64,000 bases of DNA from Coprinus comatus (lineage: Eukaryota > Basidiomycota > Agaricomycetes > Agaricales > Agaricaceae), in NCBI GenBank assembly GCA_034638255.1, contig JAWPGT010000064.1:61383-125382 (forward strand), in the 5' to 3' direction. Below are positions 36,159-47,864 of this stretch, piece after piece. The first letter of the stretch is position 1; the number at the start of each line of letters is the position of its first letter. The translations under genes were made by a program, and so were the position numbers. The notes below the pieces were generated by a model. It saw only the letters and a list, made by a program, of their open reading frames with translations, was not told the origin of the DNA and did no database searches.

Positions 36159-37840
36159 TTAGGGTATAGGTCTCCCATCCTCCATCCTCATCTTCTTCGT
36201 GGTTCTCATTTCCATCTCCAACTCATCATGATCATGTGGTACACCTCTCCTTTCCAAATCACCCCTATCCAAGTGTTCCAATGGTAAAGGTCTTTTTAAA
36301 TCCATCTCTATCTCTCTATCTCTTTCCGAAAGTCGGTCCCTCTCTGAGGCAGACAATCTTTCATCTCTATCCCTATCGTCTGCCCCGCCTTCACTTCCAT
36401 GGTGGTCTATTGCTCTACCACTGTTTCCAGTATCACGATATACAGCATATAAATGGTGAGAATGAGGAGGGGGATGTCTATCCATCATCATCTCGTTGTT
36501 TCCGGGTCCAGGTCCTGCGGTTGAAGGAGTTTGCAACATCCGCGATGAAGGAGGTGATAATGAACCCGATGATCTACTTTCTTCATTACCAGCATATCCG
36601 CCTTGACGTGTCAACAAATGATGTTGGCGTTGCTGTTGCTGCGGCTGTTGTTGTCCTTGATGCACAGAAGCTGATGCTCTCCTTTTTTTCGTCCCTGTAG
36701 ATCCATTAGGATCCCGTCCAGCGCCCGAGTTTCCATTCGTATCATGGGCATACAAGCACGGGACATGTCTTCGGGAGCAACTTGCACATGCTGGATGTGC
36801 ACCATCACATTTTGTTTTACGAGCTATTGTGACAGGAAACACATAAGTTTATGCTCAGGAATGATCAAAACATGAAAATATTCACCTCTACAAGAGTTAC
36901 ATGCAACAACCTTTGGACCGGACCCCGATCCTCGCCCACCAGTACCGCTTTTCCCGGGAACGGTGGCAGCCCTTTTTCTAATAGCGGCTTGTTGTTCGGA
37001 AGCTGGCCTCAAAAGGGGCAGCGTGGGAGCTGACATGGGCCCAGGAGTTGAAGGTGAAGATCTTTCTGGCAATGACAACGTCGTAATGTGCGGTAAGTCG
37101 TTATCTGGAAACATCGGTCTGCTAAGACCACGACCATGGGTTGGTATAGAGGGTGGAGGCGCGACGTTTGACAATGGGCCAATAGCTTCACGCTCTCGAT
37201 CACGCATGTGAAGGTGATGGTCCCTTTCTGTAATATGATGAAGAGTGTGGCCGGGATGTTGCTGTGGCGGCGGTGGTGGTCTTGCAGATTGGCCGAGGTC
37301 ATTCCGCTCTCGTTCCCTATCAAGTATAGGTGGTAAGGAATGATGGGTTACATACCCTCCATCTCTTTCTCGTTTATCCACATTGGACCCTCGTCTTGAT
37401 ATAGGAGCCGAAACCGAGCCAGTAGCTGACAGAGGTACGGTAGAAACCTCGGGAGACATTGAAACTTCGGATCGTCCATCCTCATTACCACTTTCTCCAC
37501 GGTTATAATCTCCACTATCATCATCTTCGTCTCCTGGCCGCGATGATCCACCCATATCCGGCCGTCTTGCTTGTCTGATAGTGTTCCTCCGTTTATTTTG
37601 GGGGGCGTAGTCACAGGGATTGGAGCGTTTTAGGCATTGTCCACATGCCGGTCTACCACCGTCACACTTTAACTTGCGTGCTAAGGGATAATTAGGGTGA
37701 ATGTCATTTTTTTTTTTTAAAAAAAACAGCTTACATCGACAGAAATTACAAGCCACTGTGATCTTCTTTGAGCGGGTTCTATTACTGGTGGTTAATGGAC
37801 CTAGGTACCAATCAGAAGAATCGAAATTTAGCTTCCCCAA
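36159..37840 (-). CDS. Double Zn2Cys6 transcription regulator, start unresolved
   Basis: Exons 37840 or lower to 37735, 37680-36886 and 36823-36159. Two complete binuclear zinc clusters are visible: VACNFCRSRKLKCDGGRPAC with QCLKRSNPCDY, and about 220 residues later VACNSCRARKTKCDGAHPAC with SCSRRHVPCLY. In both, one intron splits the cluster just after the first CxxC-R, suggesting the clusters arose by duplication. Between and after them the protein is Pro, Ser, Arg/Glu and Gln/His-rich; no fungal_trans domain is seen. Each cluster should bind CGG-type DNA half-sites. The first exon has no ATG in frame and is bounded upstream by a stop; the open part begins only 22 bp from the stop of the adjacent septin-like gene (see findings). 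Confidence 0.82.
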
Positions 37841-37862
37841 TTTCCATCAAGAAAAAAGCACA

Positions 37863-39723
37863 TTAAAACGTACGACCAGATCCCGCTCTTCCACTGGCCG
37901 AGGCAGAAGCTCCCGGGGAATCACCCGACGCCACAACGCCACTAGAAGTCAATCCGCCAGCCCGTGCACTTGTGCTTGATGCTGGTGTTCTGCCATCAGC
38001 TCCATTTCCGCTTACAAGATCTCTGGACGAAGGTAGTTGTACAGGCACAGAGTGTGGAGGCGGGTGCCTTCCCATTGAGGGTAGCGGCTGAGCATGTCGT
38101 AATTCCGGAGGAGCAGGCGTGTGTTGGTTCGGGGGGTGCGTATTTATGGCAAGTATAGGTCTGGATGTATGGGGACCAAGACTCCCACCCATATGACTAT
38201 GAGAGTGTTGATGGGTGAGGTGAGCCATGGGATGAATGGGATGTGGGTGAGAATGAGAATGAGACCGGGTATGTGTATGGGAAAGATGGGATTGTCTAGA
38301 GGGCGGGCGTTGTTGTTGCATTTGAATATAATCACTTCTGTACTTTTCGAATAGATAGTCTCGGGTGTACTTTTGAAGCGTCTGCGGACGTAAATGATCA
38401 AGCAACAACTGATGAATTGGGAAAATCAAATACATACCTCCATATGATGGAAGATGGCATTCCGCAAGGGGACGAAGTCGCTGTGAGAGGGGTCAAGGAC
38501 ATCCAACGTACCCCAGCGATAACACCTGAGGAACTTGCCACGACGAGCATTTCTAGAACCTGATGGCGATGGAGTATATTGCTGCACCAGTTCGTGTCGC
38601 GGAGGAGGTACCCTAGGGACACCCTCGCTGTGGGAATAAGAATCGGGTGAAACGAGAGCATATGGAAGACGCATGATGGTTGGCGAAACAGGGGATGTTG
38701 GGGGAGAGGTTGTCGCGGAAGCAGACGAGTTTGATCCGCCATTCAAATGGACACCACTGCCTGCATACCCGTTGCTGCCATTGTTTGCCATGGGATCCGC
38801 CGAGACGGACAGCTTGGAGTCTTCTGAGGACTGTCCGGAGGGCTGGTTATGAGATTGATTGTCCATGTCGAATATGCCGAAGCCAATACCGGCATCTGCA
38901 AGGTCACGGCGGACTGCGAGTTTGACAGCTGCAAGACGGTCATTTGAGAGAATGTCAGCGCGCGAGATGACTGGAAGGACATTGACCCGGGCTGATAACC
39001 TGCGTATGGTGGTGATGTCTGCTGCGGGAAGCGTTGGGCGAAACATCAAGGATTTGTCGTCACGGGAGGCTCTAAGATCACGGGTTCCTGCTCGGTGAAG
39101 CTGTTAGTACGGGTCCTTGAGAGAAGGGGAGCCGGTGGGCGGGGTGCTGAGGGCGGGACGATGAGGTCAGGGTCTAGGAAATAGATACAGCTAAGAGTGA
39201 TGGTCAATACATCGAGAGAGAGAGAAAATTGGAAGTGGCCCATACAGATGAACGAAACGGTCTCCGGAATGAGCTTTGCGTTCCTGGAAGGAGTGAGCAA
39301 GGATAACAGGCGGAAGAAAGGACGAGCGCTCACGTCGTCGAGGCCCTCCATGAAGCGAGAGTCTATTAGACGGATGGTCTCTGAGACTATGTGTTCTGCG
39401 ACAGCGTCGTCTGCAAAGTCGATGGTTGGGGTGTCGATGAGATTGAGAGCGAGAGAGTGGCCATTGTCTGTGTCGATGTCGATGGATGTGGACCTGATGT
39501 GGGTTGTGGGAGCAGCGGAGGCGTGTACGAACTTTGCTACGGAAGCGAGCTGGTCTTTTGAGTTTGCCTGGGAGATGTCGCTTGTGTCGAGGAGGAGACG
39601 GAGGAAGGAAGACTTTCCTGCTGGGAGATGAGTGCACGGACCCGACGGAGGGGAGGGAGGGGAGTTACCTGCTCTTGATCCGGCGACAAGGAGGGTGAAT
39701 TGCTCGACCTCTTGGGAGTTCAT
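37863..39723 (-). CDS. Septin-like P-loop GTPase, copy 2, with His-rich tail
   Basis: Six exons (39723-39669, 39617-39334, 39283-39246, 39190-39160, 39100-38438, 38381-37863) give 529 codons. Domain order matches copy 1: LLVAGSRAGKSSFLRLLLD (P-loop made across an intron), LNLIDTPTIDF, FVHLCIYFLDPDL, then RRLSARVNVLPVISRADILS and VRRDLADAGIGFGIF, and CYRWGTLDVLDPSHSDFVPL near the end of the GTPase. Intron positions around HLCIY and before VRRDL-equivalent regions are partly shared with copy 1, supporting a common origin. After YLFEKYRSDYIQMQQQ comes a His-rich stretch (SHTHTRSHSHSHPHPIHP) and a Gly/Ser tail absent from copy 1. The splice before LHRAGTRDLRAS was chosen because it alone restores frame; its branch point is close to the acceptor. 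Confidence 0.78.
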
Positions 39724-40227
39724 GGAAGGAGGTCGCCAACCGACTGCAATTGCCAGAGCGGGCAATCCAGGATTAAATCATGCCAATCCCTAATTCCCAC
39801 CGAACCAATCGGAACATCTCCCTCCAATGAACAAGCCCGCTCCCCCACCCTCTCGGCACATACCCTCTCCCCTTCCAACTCCCACTCCCCGCCCAACTCT
39901 CCGACACCTCCACTCCCCGTCTCCCCACCCCCCTCCGACCATCCTCCTCCCCGCCCCCCCAGCTGCACAGGGTGTTCCAACCGTGGGAGTGGTAGGCATG
40001 CGCCCGGAGAGCGCATGTAACATTCTAAGAAAAGCACGGATGGCAACAGCGTGTACGTAATCGAAGCTGCTCCGGCCCATCTCCGCCTCCGTCTCCGAGC
40101 CCCGCCCATGCGCTCCGGCATCCCCGGCATCTCCGAAATGGTTCGACGGATCACCACATGACTCTATTTCGGCCTGCCCCTTTTCGGACGATCGAGTCCG
40201 TCACAAAAAAAGTCTTCCTTCACCACT
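39724..40227. other. Divergent intergenic region, septin-like 2 / dihydroxy-acid dehydratase
   Basis: C-rich on the plus strand (39830-39980), giving long Pro-rich open frames on both strands by composition alone. It should hold both promoters. No specific element recognised. Confidence 0.5.
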
Positions 40228-42772
40228 ATGCATCCCTCAAAATCCCTGCTGGCCCAGCAGCGCAGTCTTGCAAGGTCGTTTGCCACGTCCACAGCGCGTC
40301 ATGCCACATCCAGCACGAAAAATGCTAGTGTGGTCATGAACAGACACAGTCGCATCGTAACCCAGCCGAAGGACCAGGGAGCCAGTCAGGTAACTCCCAT
40401 TTCTCCTTCCCCATGGCCACAGCTCATCCTCTTAGGCCATGCTCTATGCTACAGACGGCATCAATACCGATGCAGACTTCCAAAAAGCCATGGTTGGTGT
40501 CGCCAGCGTTTGGTACGTCATGTTCAGACTTCTGATCGGGTCCCCATAACTCACCCTCGATCATAGGTATGAGGGGAATCCGTATGTCTTTATCTTGGCA
40601 ACAACCGCTTCAATTTATTCATGACATGCATATAGTTGCAATAAGCACCTTCTCGGACTGGGCCAGGAAATCAAAGCATCACTTCAGAAGGCAGGCCTCA
40701 TCGGCTACCAGTTTGGCACAGTCGGAGTCAGCGATGGTATCAGCATGGGTACACGCGGCATGTCCTATTCCCTCCAGTCCCGGGACTTGATTGCAGATCA
40801 AGTCGAGACTGCTGCAGGTGGTCATCACCTCGATGGTATGGTTGTCGTTCCTGGTTGCGACAAGAACATGCCAGGCGTTTTGATGGCTCGTAAGTAAACC
40901 ACCTCCGCTTTCCGCGTTAATACCCCATTCCCCTAATTCTCCTTTGATTGACAGTTGGTCGCCTCAATCGTCCCGGTCTGATGGTTTACGGCGGCACTAT
41001 CCGCGCCGGCTCTTGTGAAGGAGCCCCCCAACTCGACATCGTATCTGCCTTCCAGGCATATGGCAAGTACCTCCAGGATGGAAAGACTCCTGCAGCCGAG
41101 TACGAACGCTACAACACTGTCCGCCATGCCTGTCCAGGCCCCGGTGCCTGTGGTGGTGTATGTCTTTCCCTCTCTCGAATCATGTCATGTCTTACAACGC
41201 TGATGACAGATGTATACGGCCAACACCATGGCCAGCGCAATAGAGGCACTCGGTATGACTCTCCCCGGATCCTCTTCTTTCCCAGCCCAGTCTACCGAAA
41301 AACATGACGAATGTGCTTCCATTGGTCCGGTAATGTACAAACTCCTTGAAGAAAATATCCTTCCGCGAGACATCATGACCCGTTCCGCATTCGAGAACGC
41401 AATGGTAATCAAGTTCTCTTCTCCCAACCCTTGTGCAGTAATAAACATTCGATAGGTTCTTACAATGATTCTCGGAGGCTCAACCAATGCCGTACTCCAT
41501 CTAATCGCCATGGCCCACTCTGTCGGCATTAAATTGGACATTGATAATTTCCAGAAGGTGTCTGATCGTATCCCCTTCCTTGCTGATATCAAACCCAGTG
41601 GCAAATATGTCATGGAAGATGTATATAAAATTGGGGGAATTCCGAGTAAGTTGTCTTCCGTGATATCCGACTGCGTGATTCTAACACCGCAGTCCGTTTT
41701 CCTTTCACATGTTCATAGAGATTCTGCATTTCTTGTTGAAGAATAATCTCATCGATGGCAGTAATGTCACCGTCACTGGAAAGACTATGGGTGAAAACTT
41801 GGACAGATGGGTACACAAATACGGAGAGTTGGATTTCAAAACACAAGATGTCATCCGACCTTTGGATAAACCCATCAAATCAAGCGGACATATCAGGTTG
41901 GTCCTCGGCTTCTCCTACTCTTCTTTCTCCGTTTTAGTTTTTCCGCGTGTTTGCTCTGTGAAAAAAGAACATGTTTCACTGTCAAGCCGGCGTTTTTTTA
42001 TGTCGCTTCTAAAATACTCCCGACTTTATATCTTCTCATTCATGCCTAACTAACATACCTCTTGATTCGTAGAATTCTCAAAGGAAATCTTGCTCCGGGA
42101 GGTGCAGTAGCCAAAATTACTGGAAAGGAAGGTTTAGGTTTCGTAGGTAAAGCGAGGGTCTTTGATGCGGAAGACGATTTCGTCAAGGCTGTGGAGAATG
42201 GTTCTATCAAGAAGGGAGAGAAGACAGTCGTCATTTTGAGGTACCTGGGACCTAAAGGAGGACCTGGTCAGTTGTTCTATATATACAATAATTTGATTTT
42301 ATCTTCATTACTGACTGATATACTGCTTTCTTTAAAAACCTGATGTGATCTACTAACCTTGTAATCTCAGGTATGCCTGAAATGTTGAAACCTACTAGCT
42401 TAATCATGGGCGCTGGTCTTGGCTTGGATGTTGCTTGTCTTACTGATGGACGATTCAGTGGCGGGTAAGTGTATAAGAAATACAGCTACCATTCGAGATT
42501 CTTATCCTGTCTGAAATAGATCCCACGGATTCGTCATTGGCCATGTTGTACCGGAAGCTCAGGTTGGAGGACCTATTGCATTGGTCAAAGATGGAGATAT
42601 TATCTCTGTAGATGCTATTAAGAATAGCATTGAAGTTAACATCTCTGAAGAAGAAATGGAGGCAAGAAGAAAAGAGTGGAAAGCTCCCCCTCTAAAAGTT
42701 TCTCAAGGAACTTTGTATAAGTATACTAAAGTTGTTACGGATGCTAGTCATGGATGTGTTACTGATGCTTGA
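40228..42772 (+). CDS. ILV3: Dihydroxy-acid dehydratase, mitochondrial
   Basis: Fe-S enzyme making 2-keto acids in valine and isoleucine synthesis. Eleven exons (40228-40389, 40436-40512, 40567-40581, 40636-40889, 40955-41157, 41210-41404, 41456-41645, 41719-41896, 42073-42266, 42371-42464, 42520-42772) give 604 codons; exon 3 is 15 bp. The N terminus is a mitochondrial-type presequence rich in Ser/Arg/Ala ([20 protein letters not shown]). Cluster cysteines lie in [19 protein letters not shown] and [18 protein letters not shown]. Other blocks: [40 protein letters not shown] and [20 protein letters not shown]. It is complete and intact. The intron at 41897-42072 is about three times the usual length here. 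Confidence 0.95.
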
Positions 42773-45352
42773 ATGCACAAAATGCTGTTGTACAATGGGT
42801 ATAAACGAGGCCTTTCCTAACCAGAGAAGATATGAAAAAGGATTGGTTTACTGACCAAGAGTAGTTGTATTTATTTTCAAGAAAAGTAATTGTCGTTCCG
42901 TATCTCAGGCTCTGAATTCTCCTCGATTTACGAATTAATTTCACTTGATTTTAGAAGAATAAAAACAAGGACTTTTTTTATTAATTTCAGGAGAGGTTTT
43001 CGGAGGCACCCAGGCCCCAGATCAAAACAATTCCAGAACCCGAGAAATTCAAGGTCCAAGGGTCTCAACCTCAAAGCTTCAGACTAAGTTCTCACGGTCT
43101 TAGATTTGGAGCAAGCGTAGGCTTAATACCTAGGCTTGCGCGAGACGTGGTTCCCCTAAGGGCCGTTGACCTCTGTTCTCCGTGTTTCATCCAGTGCCTC
43201 GGAGTAAGGTATTCTCAGGTTATTACTGAGTCAGTTTCCTCAAAAGAAATGCAGTACCCTTGTTTCTATACTTGAAAACCTGAGGCCTCTCCGTCACATT
43301 TAAGGTTTCCCCAATTGGTCTTGAAGGTTCCGAACCCCCGAGTCCCGAGAGACCGCATATCCAATCATATGTTAAAGTTACACATCTGGCATCAAGTAAC
43401 ATCATCCGCATCAATATTCAATTTGATCAATCGATCAGTGATTAAAATCACCAGTATATTTATTGTATTCAAAACACATAAACGGAGAAAAGCTTGGACT
43501 GTGTTTCCCGGCTAGTGGTGTTGCCAGTTGCCACACATGCTTACGCGTTTCCGTTATTGCTTAGATTTTTGTCAATTCTTCTCTCCATGTAACATAATCA
43601 TTTCTCTTATTCGCAGTGGTACCATAAACTGATATATATATACTGAATGTAGAAAGAAAAGACTCTTCGGTGAAAGACGATTTATTTATTTTTTGGTTTG
43701 TTTCATGCGGAAGATTTATTTTTATTCCTCGAAAAGGAGGGGAAATACCCGAGACCGCACACGAGAAAAAAACACTCAAAAAGTTAACCGGTAATTCCGG
43801 TCCCCGCGATATTTAGTCTCAAATACCCCTATTTATTACCCCTATCCGTATTTCAGTTTGACTTTTTTTTTTCTTCTTTTCTCAAGCTGCTGCTTCTTTC
43901 AATTGAATAAAAAAAAAGGGGAAATTATAATAACCGAACGCTAAGCATTAAACCCTGAAGGAACTACGGTCTATGTATTCTGAATTGAGTATATTTATTG
44001 AAATATTTGATATGATACTTAGTATATTGACCAGTCCGTGGACCAACTGTGGACCATGTGGCGTTTAAAAGAGTTGACACCTTGCCCCCGCCCTTGGGTC
44101 CATCCTTCCGTATTGATGTAAATACTTGATACTTGATGGTGGAATATATACTTCACCTGACCTTCTAACCTTACCCCCAAAACTACCCTCGGTGAAATTT
44201 CGTATGATATCCTGTAAATATATTATCGATCACCCCATAAACGAAAGTACTGTGTAGTAGAAATAGTTCATACTAAGTTGAAGGCCTGAATGGTCAAACC
44301 TTCTTGATAAAGAAGGAAAGAACTTCCCATCTAATGGCAATTTGTGATCCGTCCAAAACGTACCGCATGTTTACTCACTTCTCTCCCCTAAAAAAAAGGT
44401 TCATATATGCAATGGTATATACTGTAAGTATATACTGTAAGTATATGTGGCGTCTGTTTTGCATTGTTAACGAATTAGATTAATTTGGTATACTCATTGT
44501 TTGTTCCGTGAGGCCAGATGGGTCCGGATTGGTCCCGGAAAAGGCGGGTTAAAATGAATCGACCCTGAAATTTCAAAGTTGAACGTTTGTAGCACCTGTT
44601 TGAGTTTACTTGAGCCTCCTGTGATCATGTCCGAACCTCCTAAGCATGCTTAACTAAGTATATGTAAAACCTAGTAGCTCAGTCTGTAACAAATGTTCTC
44701 CCGTCCAAATATCCCCTTGTGTCCAATCAAGTTAATGATTACATTGTTGGTTTTTATTATTATCATGCCGCAGCAGTGGCGTAGACATTACAGCCAGTTA
44801 TACCTAGTAGCATTATTGAACCAAATATATACCCAAGTACCGCCGTATGTGTTTGTTGTAAAGGGTTTTGGTTTTGGCTGTGCTAAATAGGCTAAATCCA
44901 GAGGTGTGTGAAACTCATACTCCGGGTTCCGGTGTAGATTTTGATTTCGGCAATTGAGAAACGTCGTGAGTAGATACTTACTACTTTTAGATTTTATGAG
45001 CTAGGAGAGGCTAGGAGCACTTATCTGGTTTTATGTTCTGATGAATCAGTAAGCATGTCGCCGTTGCTTTTTGAAGTATTCCCAGAAAAGCACGTTTGTG
45101 ATAGCAGAAATCAGAGGCCGGAAGAATATCTGTAAGCAATTAATCCTCGACCGATGATCAGAAGGAAAGATCCAAATGGAACATATATGTTCTAGTTCAA
45201 GGTTCTATGGTACATCCGGCCGAGGCCATCTCCGGCGTCCAAATACAAGAATAAGGGTTCCTAATATACTTACCATACATCCATTTGTGTGTGTAAATAC
45301 ACAGATCGAAAAGTGGTCAAGGGTTTTAAACTAGAGGAAGAATAGATTATGG
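42773..45352. other. Gene-poor region of 2.6 kb
   Basis: The largest stretch without a supported gene. It lies between the convergent 3' ends of ILV3 and RIO1, so it need hold no promoter. Seen: A/T-rich runs, a duplicated TATATACTGTAAG (about 44417-44442), and scattered short open frames (43561-43779 minus, 44693-44890 plus) without splice or domain support. No rRNA, tRNA or retroelement remnant was recognised by eye. Confidence 0.5.
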
Positions 45353-47756
45353 TTATGCCTTGTGTCGTTTCACGAGTTTTTTCTTTTCGGCTTTTGGCAT
45401 CTTATGCTTTCGCCGTTCCTTTGCCTCATCTTTGGCAGCCTTCTTGCGTTCCTGTAAGGATAAGATGTCAGCGACAGTTCAGTAGTGGCACAATGCTAAT
45501 CAAATCCAAAGGCAAAGCAAAACCAGAAGTCGATGCAAGTACTCCAGAAGCAACAAATCTGCGAGACCCGATAACGAGAAAGAAGGACAATGCAAGAATG
45601 AAAGGAAGTGCATTGTGCACTTCATGGGGTAAGTTGATACTGCCTCCGGTTCTTGATGAAGTTGATAGACGCGGAAACGTCACGCACAAACGCCATTCCT
45701 TTCCATCCTACTAACCCCAGCCAGAAGTGGGACGGGCAGAGAAACAGCGGGAAACGAGGCATTACAAAGATAGAAAACTCACTTTTTTAGCTTCTTTGTC
45801 CTCATGGCGATGTCCCCTCGGTTTCTTTTCTACCCATCCCTCATTTTGTGATGTCTCGTTATCGGCACCCTCTTCTTCCTCGTCCCGACTATTTTCTGAT
45901 TCTTCTTCGTCCTCGCTTTCATGTTCTTCGATTGCAACTTCCGCGGCACTATTTAGAACAGACCGTTGCACCTCTTGTGTCACCTCAAATCGTACCTTCG
46001 CGTCTGATGCCCGGGTAGTTGATCCGCTTCGAGTAGTTTCTTGGTTTTCTGATCCGGTCTCTGTTTCCTCTTTTGCGGTAGGTTTGACCAGCCCAATTGT
46101 ATCAGCGTAGATGAGTTCATCTCCTTGACCTTGGGTGAGCTTTTCAACATCCCTCTCCGGGTCGTACACTTCGTTAAGAGTCCGAGGAATAAATGACTGC
46201 AGAAAGACCGAATCTTCATGCACCGCACTACTCTTGTCTGTTGCAGATGGGGTATCTTGCGGCCCTTCCGCGAGCCACTGAGATAAGATACGTTCTTCAA
46301 GTTGTTCGAGTTCCTCTATTGCTTGTGGGGACTCTTCACCCTCAGAAGTAATCTGTTCTCTGGTCACAAATTCGAAGCATCTCCTCAGACCAAGACATTG
46401 AACACCTAGTCGACCAAAGAAGTCCTCGACGTTTTTAATATCATTACGAAGGAAGTCAAAGGCAGAAGGATGGTCGTGCTCTACGCTTTGGGAAACGTCG
46501 ATGATGAATAGATGGTTTTGGTGATATAGAATGTTGTATTCGGACAAATCAGCATGTACCAGTTTGCAACGGTGGAATAGTCGACGGACAATGAGAACAA
46601 GTTCCATGTATAATAGTGAGAGTGAATCCGAGGGGAGAGATGCATCTTTGAGACGGGGCGATGCCCTATCCATGAAATTGAGTTAACCATACACACGCAA
46701 CATTTTAGTTCTATGCTTACCAACCCTCTTCGTTACCAAGGAAAGTCATCACAAGTACATTTTCCCGGACTTCAATAGGATCCGGTGAACGGATTCCAGC
46801 AGCCACAAGACGCTTCAAATTTCGCATTTCTTTCTCTGCCCAGACACGGACCATTTTTCTTGGGTTACGGCGACTATAACCCCGCCTGAAGCGATATTCT
46901 CCACTAACATACTTGTCTCTGTCCTTGAAGACTAAAATTGATGTCTTGTATATCTTCAAAGCAAGATGTTTTTTCTCCGGGCTAAGTGCATGGTATACAT
47001 TAGCCTATAAATGTGAGTATATATTGTGCATCCCGTTTTTATTACTTACATACCTCTTTCCCGGTGCTAATGCATCCATTTACTTCATCCACAAGGCCAC
47101 GGCCGACCATCTTGAAAAGAATGAGCCGGGTTCGGGGATCAAGCACTTGTTCGTTTGTTGCACGATCGCTTTTATCCTTTTGATTTGCATGTGCACTAGG
47201 ACCTTTCCTGTTCACACCTACACCGAGTGCATAAGGATTGTCTATTTTAGCAAGTTTTGAGTTGTACTTGGAGGAGAGGGCAGCTAGCTGATCCACAGTC
47301 TTATCCTTAGCTGGCGTAGTTTTGGTGAGAGGCTGATTTGTTTGAGCTCGTGGGTGGTTAATGGCGGGTAATGTAGCAACAGACGCTCCTACGGTAGCCG
47401 AAGCAACACCTTGAGCATGACCACTGCGAACGGCAACATGTTGTCGCAAGCGATTATACTGTTTAGTGAAATCTATTCTCAGCTGAGCTTATGCTTTTAC
47501 GGATCGTAAGGACAGACTAACCCCGTTCAGCGACTTCCCAGTCCTCGTCCTCTACGCGGTTATCGTCGTACGGGTCATTATCTTCCTCAGTAAAATACTC
47601 ATCGTCGTCGTTTTCGTTGAAATCTTCATCGTTTAACTCGTAAGTATCGATGTATGCGCCCTGGGGCCTTTCTATTTCTACTGTTGGTATCTCTGAGATG
47701 TCTTCTTGGGCATCGTCGAACTGTCCCGCCTCGATAGGTTCTGTCAATGAAGCCAT
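45353..47756 (-). CDS. RIO1: RIO1 atypical protein kinase
   Basis: Needed for final maturation of the 40S ribosomal subunit. Five exons (47756-47522, 47472-47054, 47004-46721, 46665-45783, 45451-45353) give 639 codons. After an acidic N terminus come the RIO1 kinase blocks: CISTGKEANVYHA (nucleotide loop), [20 protein letters not shown], the flexible-loop [32 protein letters not shown] (catalytic Asp) and [20 protein letters not shown] (metal-binding Asp). The C-terminal tail is highly acidic and then basic ([14 protein letters not shown]), as in fungal RIO1. The last intron, 45452-45782, is 331 bp against about 50 bp for the others and contains a possible antisense gene. It is divergent from a small membrane-protein gene, 108 bp apart. 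Confidence 0.94.
45493..45773 (+). CDS. Possible nested mini-gene inside the RIO1 intron
   Basis: On the strand opposite RIO1, and wholly inside its 331 bp last intron, an ATG opens a frame that can be spliced once: 45493-45628 joined to 45721-45773. The donor is GTAAGT, the branch-like TACTAAC and acceptor CAG are near-perfect (though close together), and the two parts give 62 codons ending in TAG. The peptide is basic and polar ([27 protein letters not shown]) with no recognised domain. It could be a real small gene, an antisense transcript, or chance. Confidence 0.3.
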
Positions 47757-47864
47757 GGAATAGATCAGAGATCAGGTGTTAGAAAGAGAAATATCTCTAG
47801 CAGGTCACGTGTGTGACATCATAATAAAGCCTTGTGCTATCCTCGTTCGCCCAACGCTTTTAGC
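47757..47864. promoter_or_regulatory. Shared promoter gap, RIO1 / small membrane protein
   Basis: 108 bp between divergent start codons. A CACGTG palindrome (E-box, 47806-47811) is present and might serve both directions (inference). Confidence 0.45.

Noticed and set aside
39720..40157. Long Pro/Gly/Arg-rich frames on both strands upstream of ILV3
   Set aside because: Produced by the C-rich promoter composition; no family features and overlap each other.
44417..44442. Duplicated TATATACTGTAAG as a CRISPR-like or satellite array
   Set aside because: Only two short units in an AT-rich region; no array.
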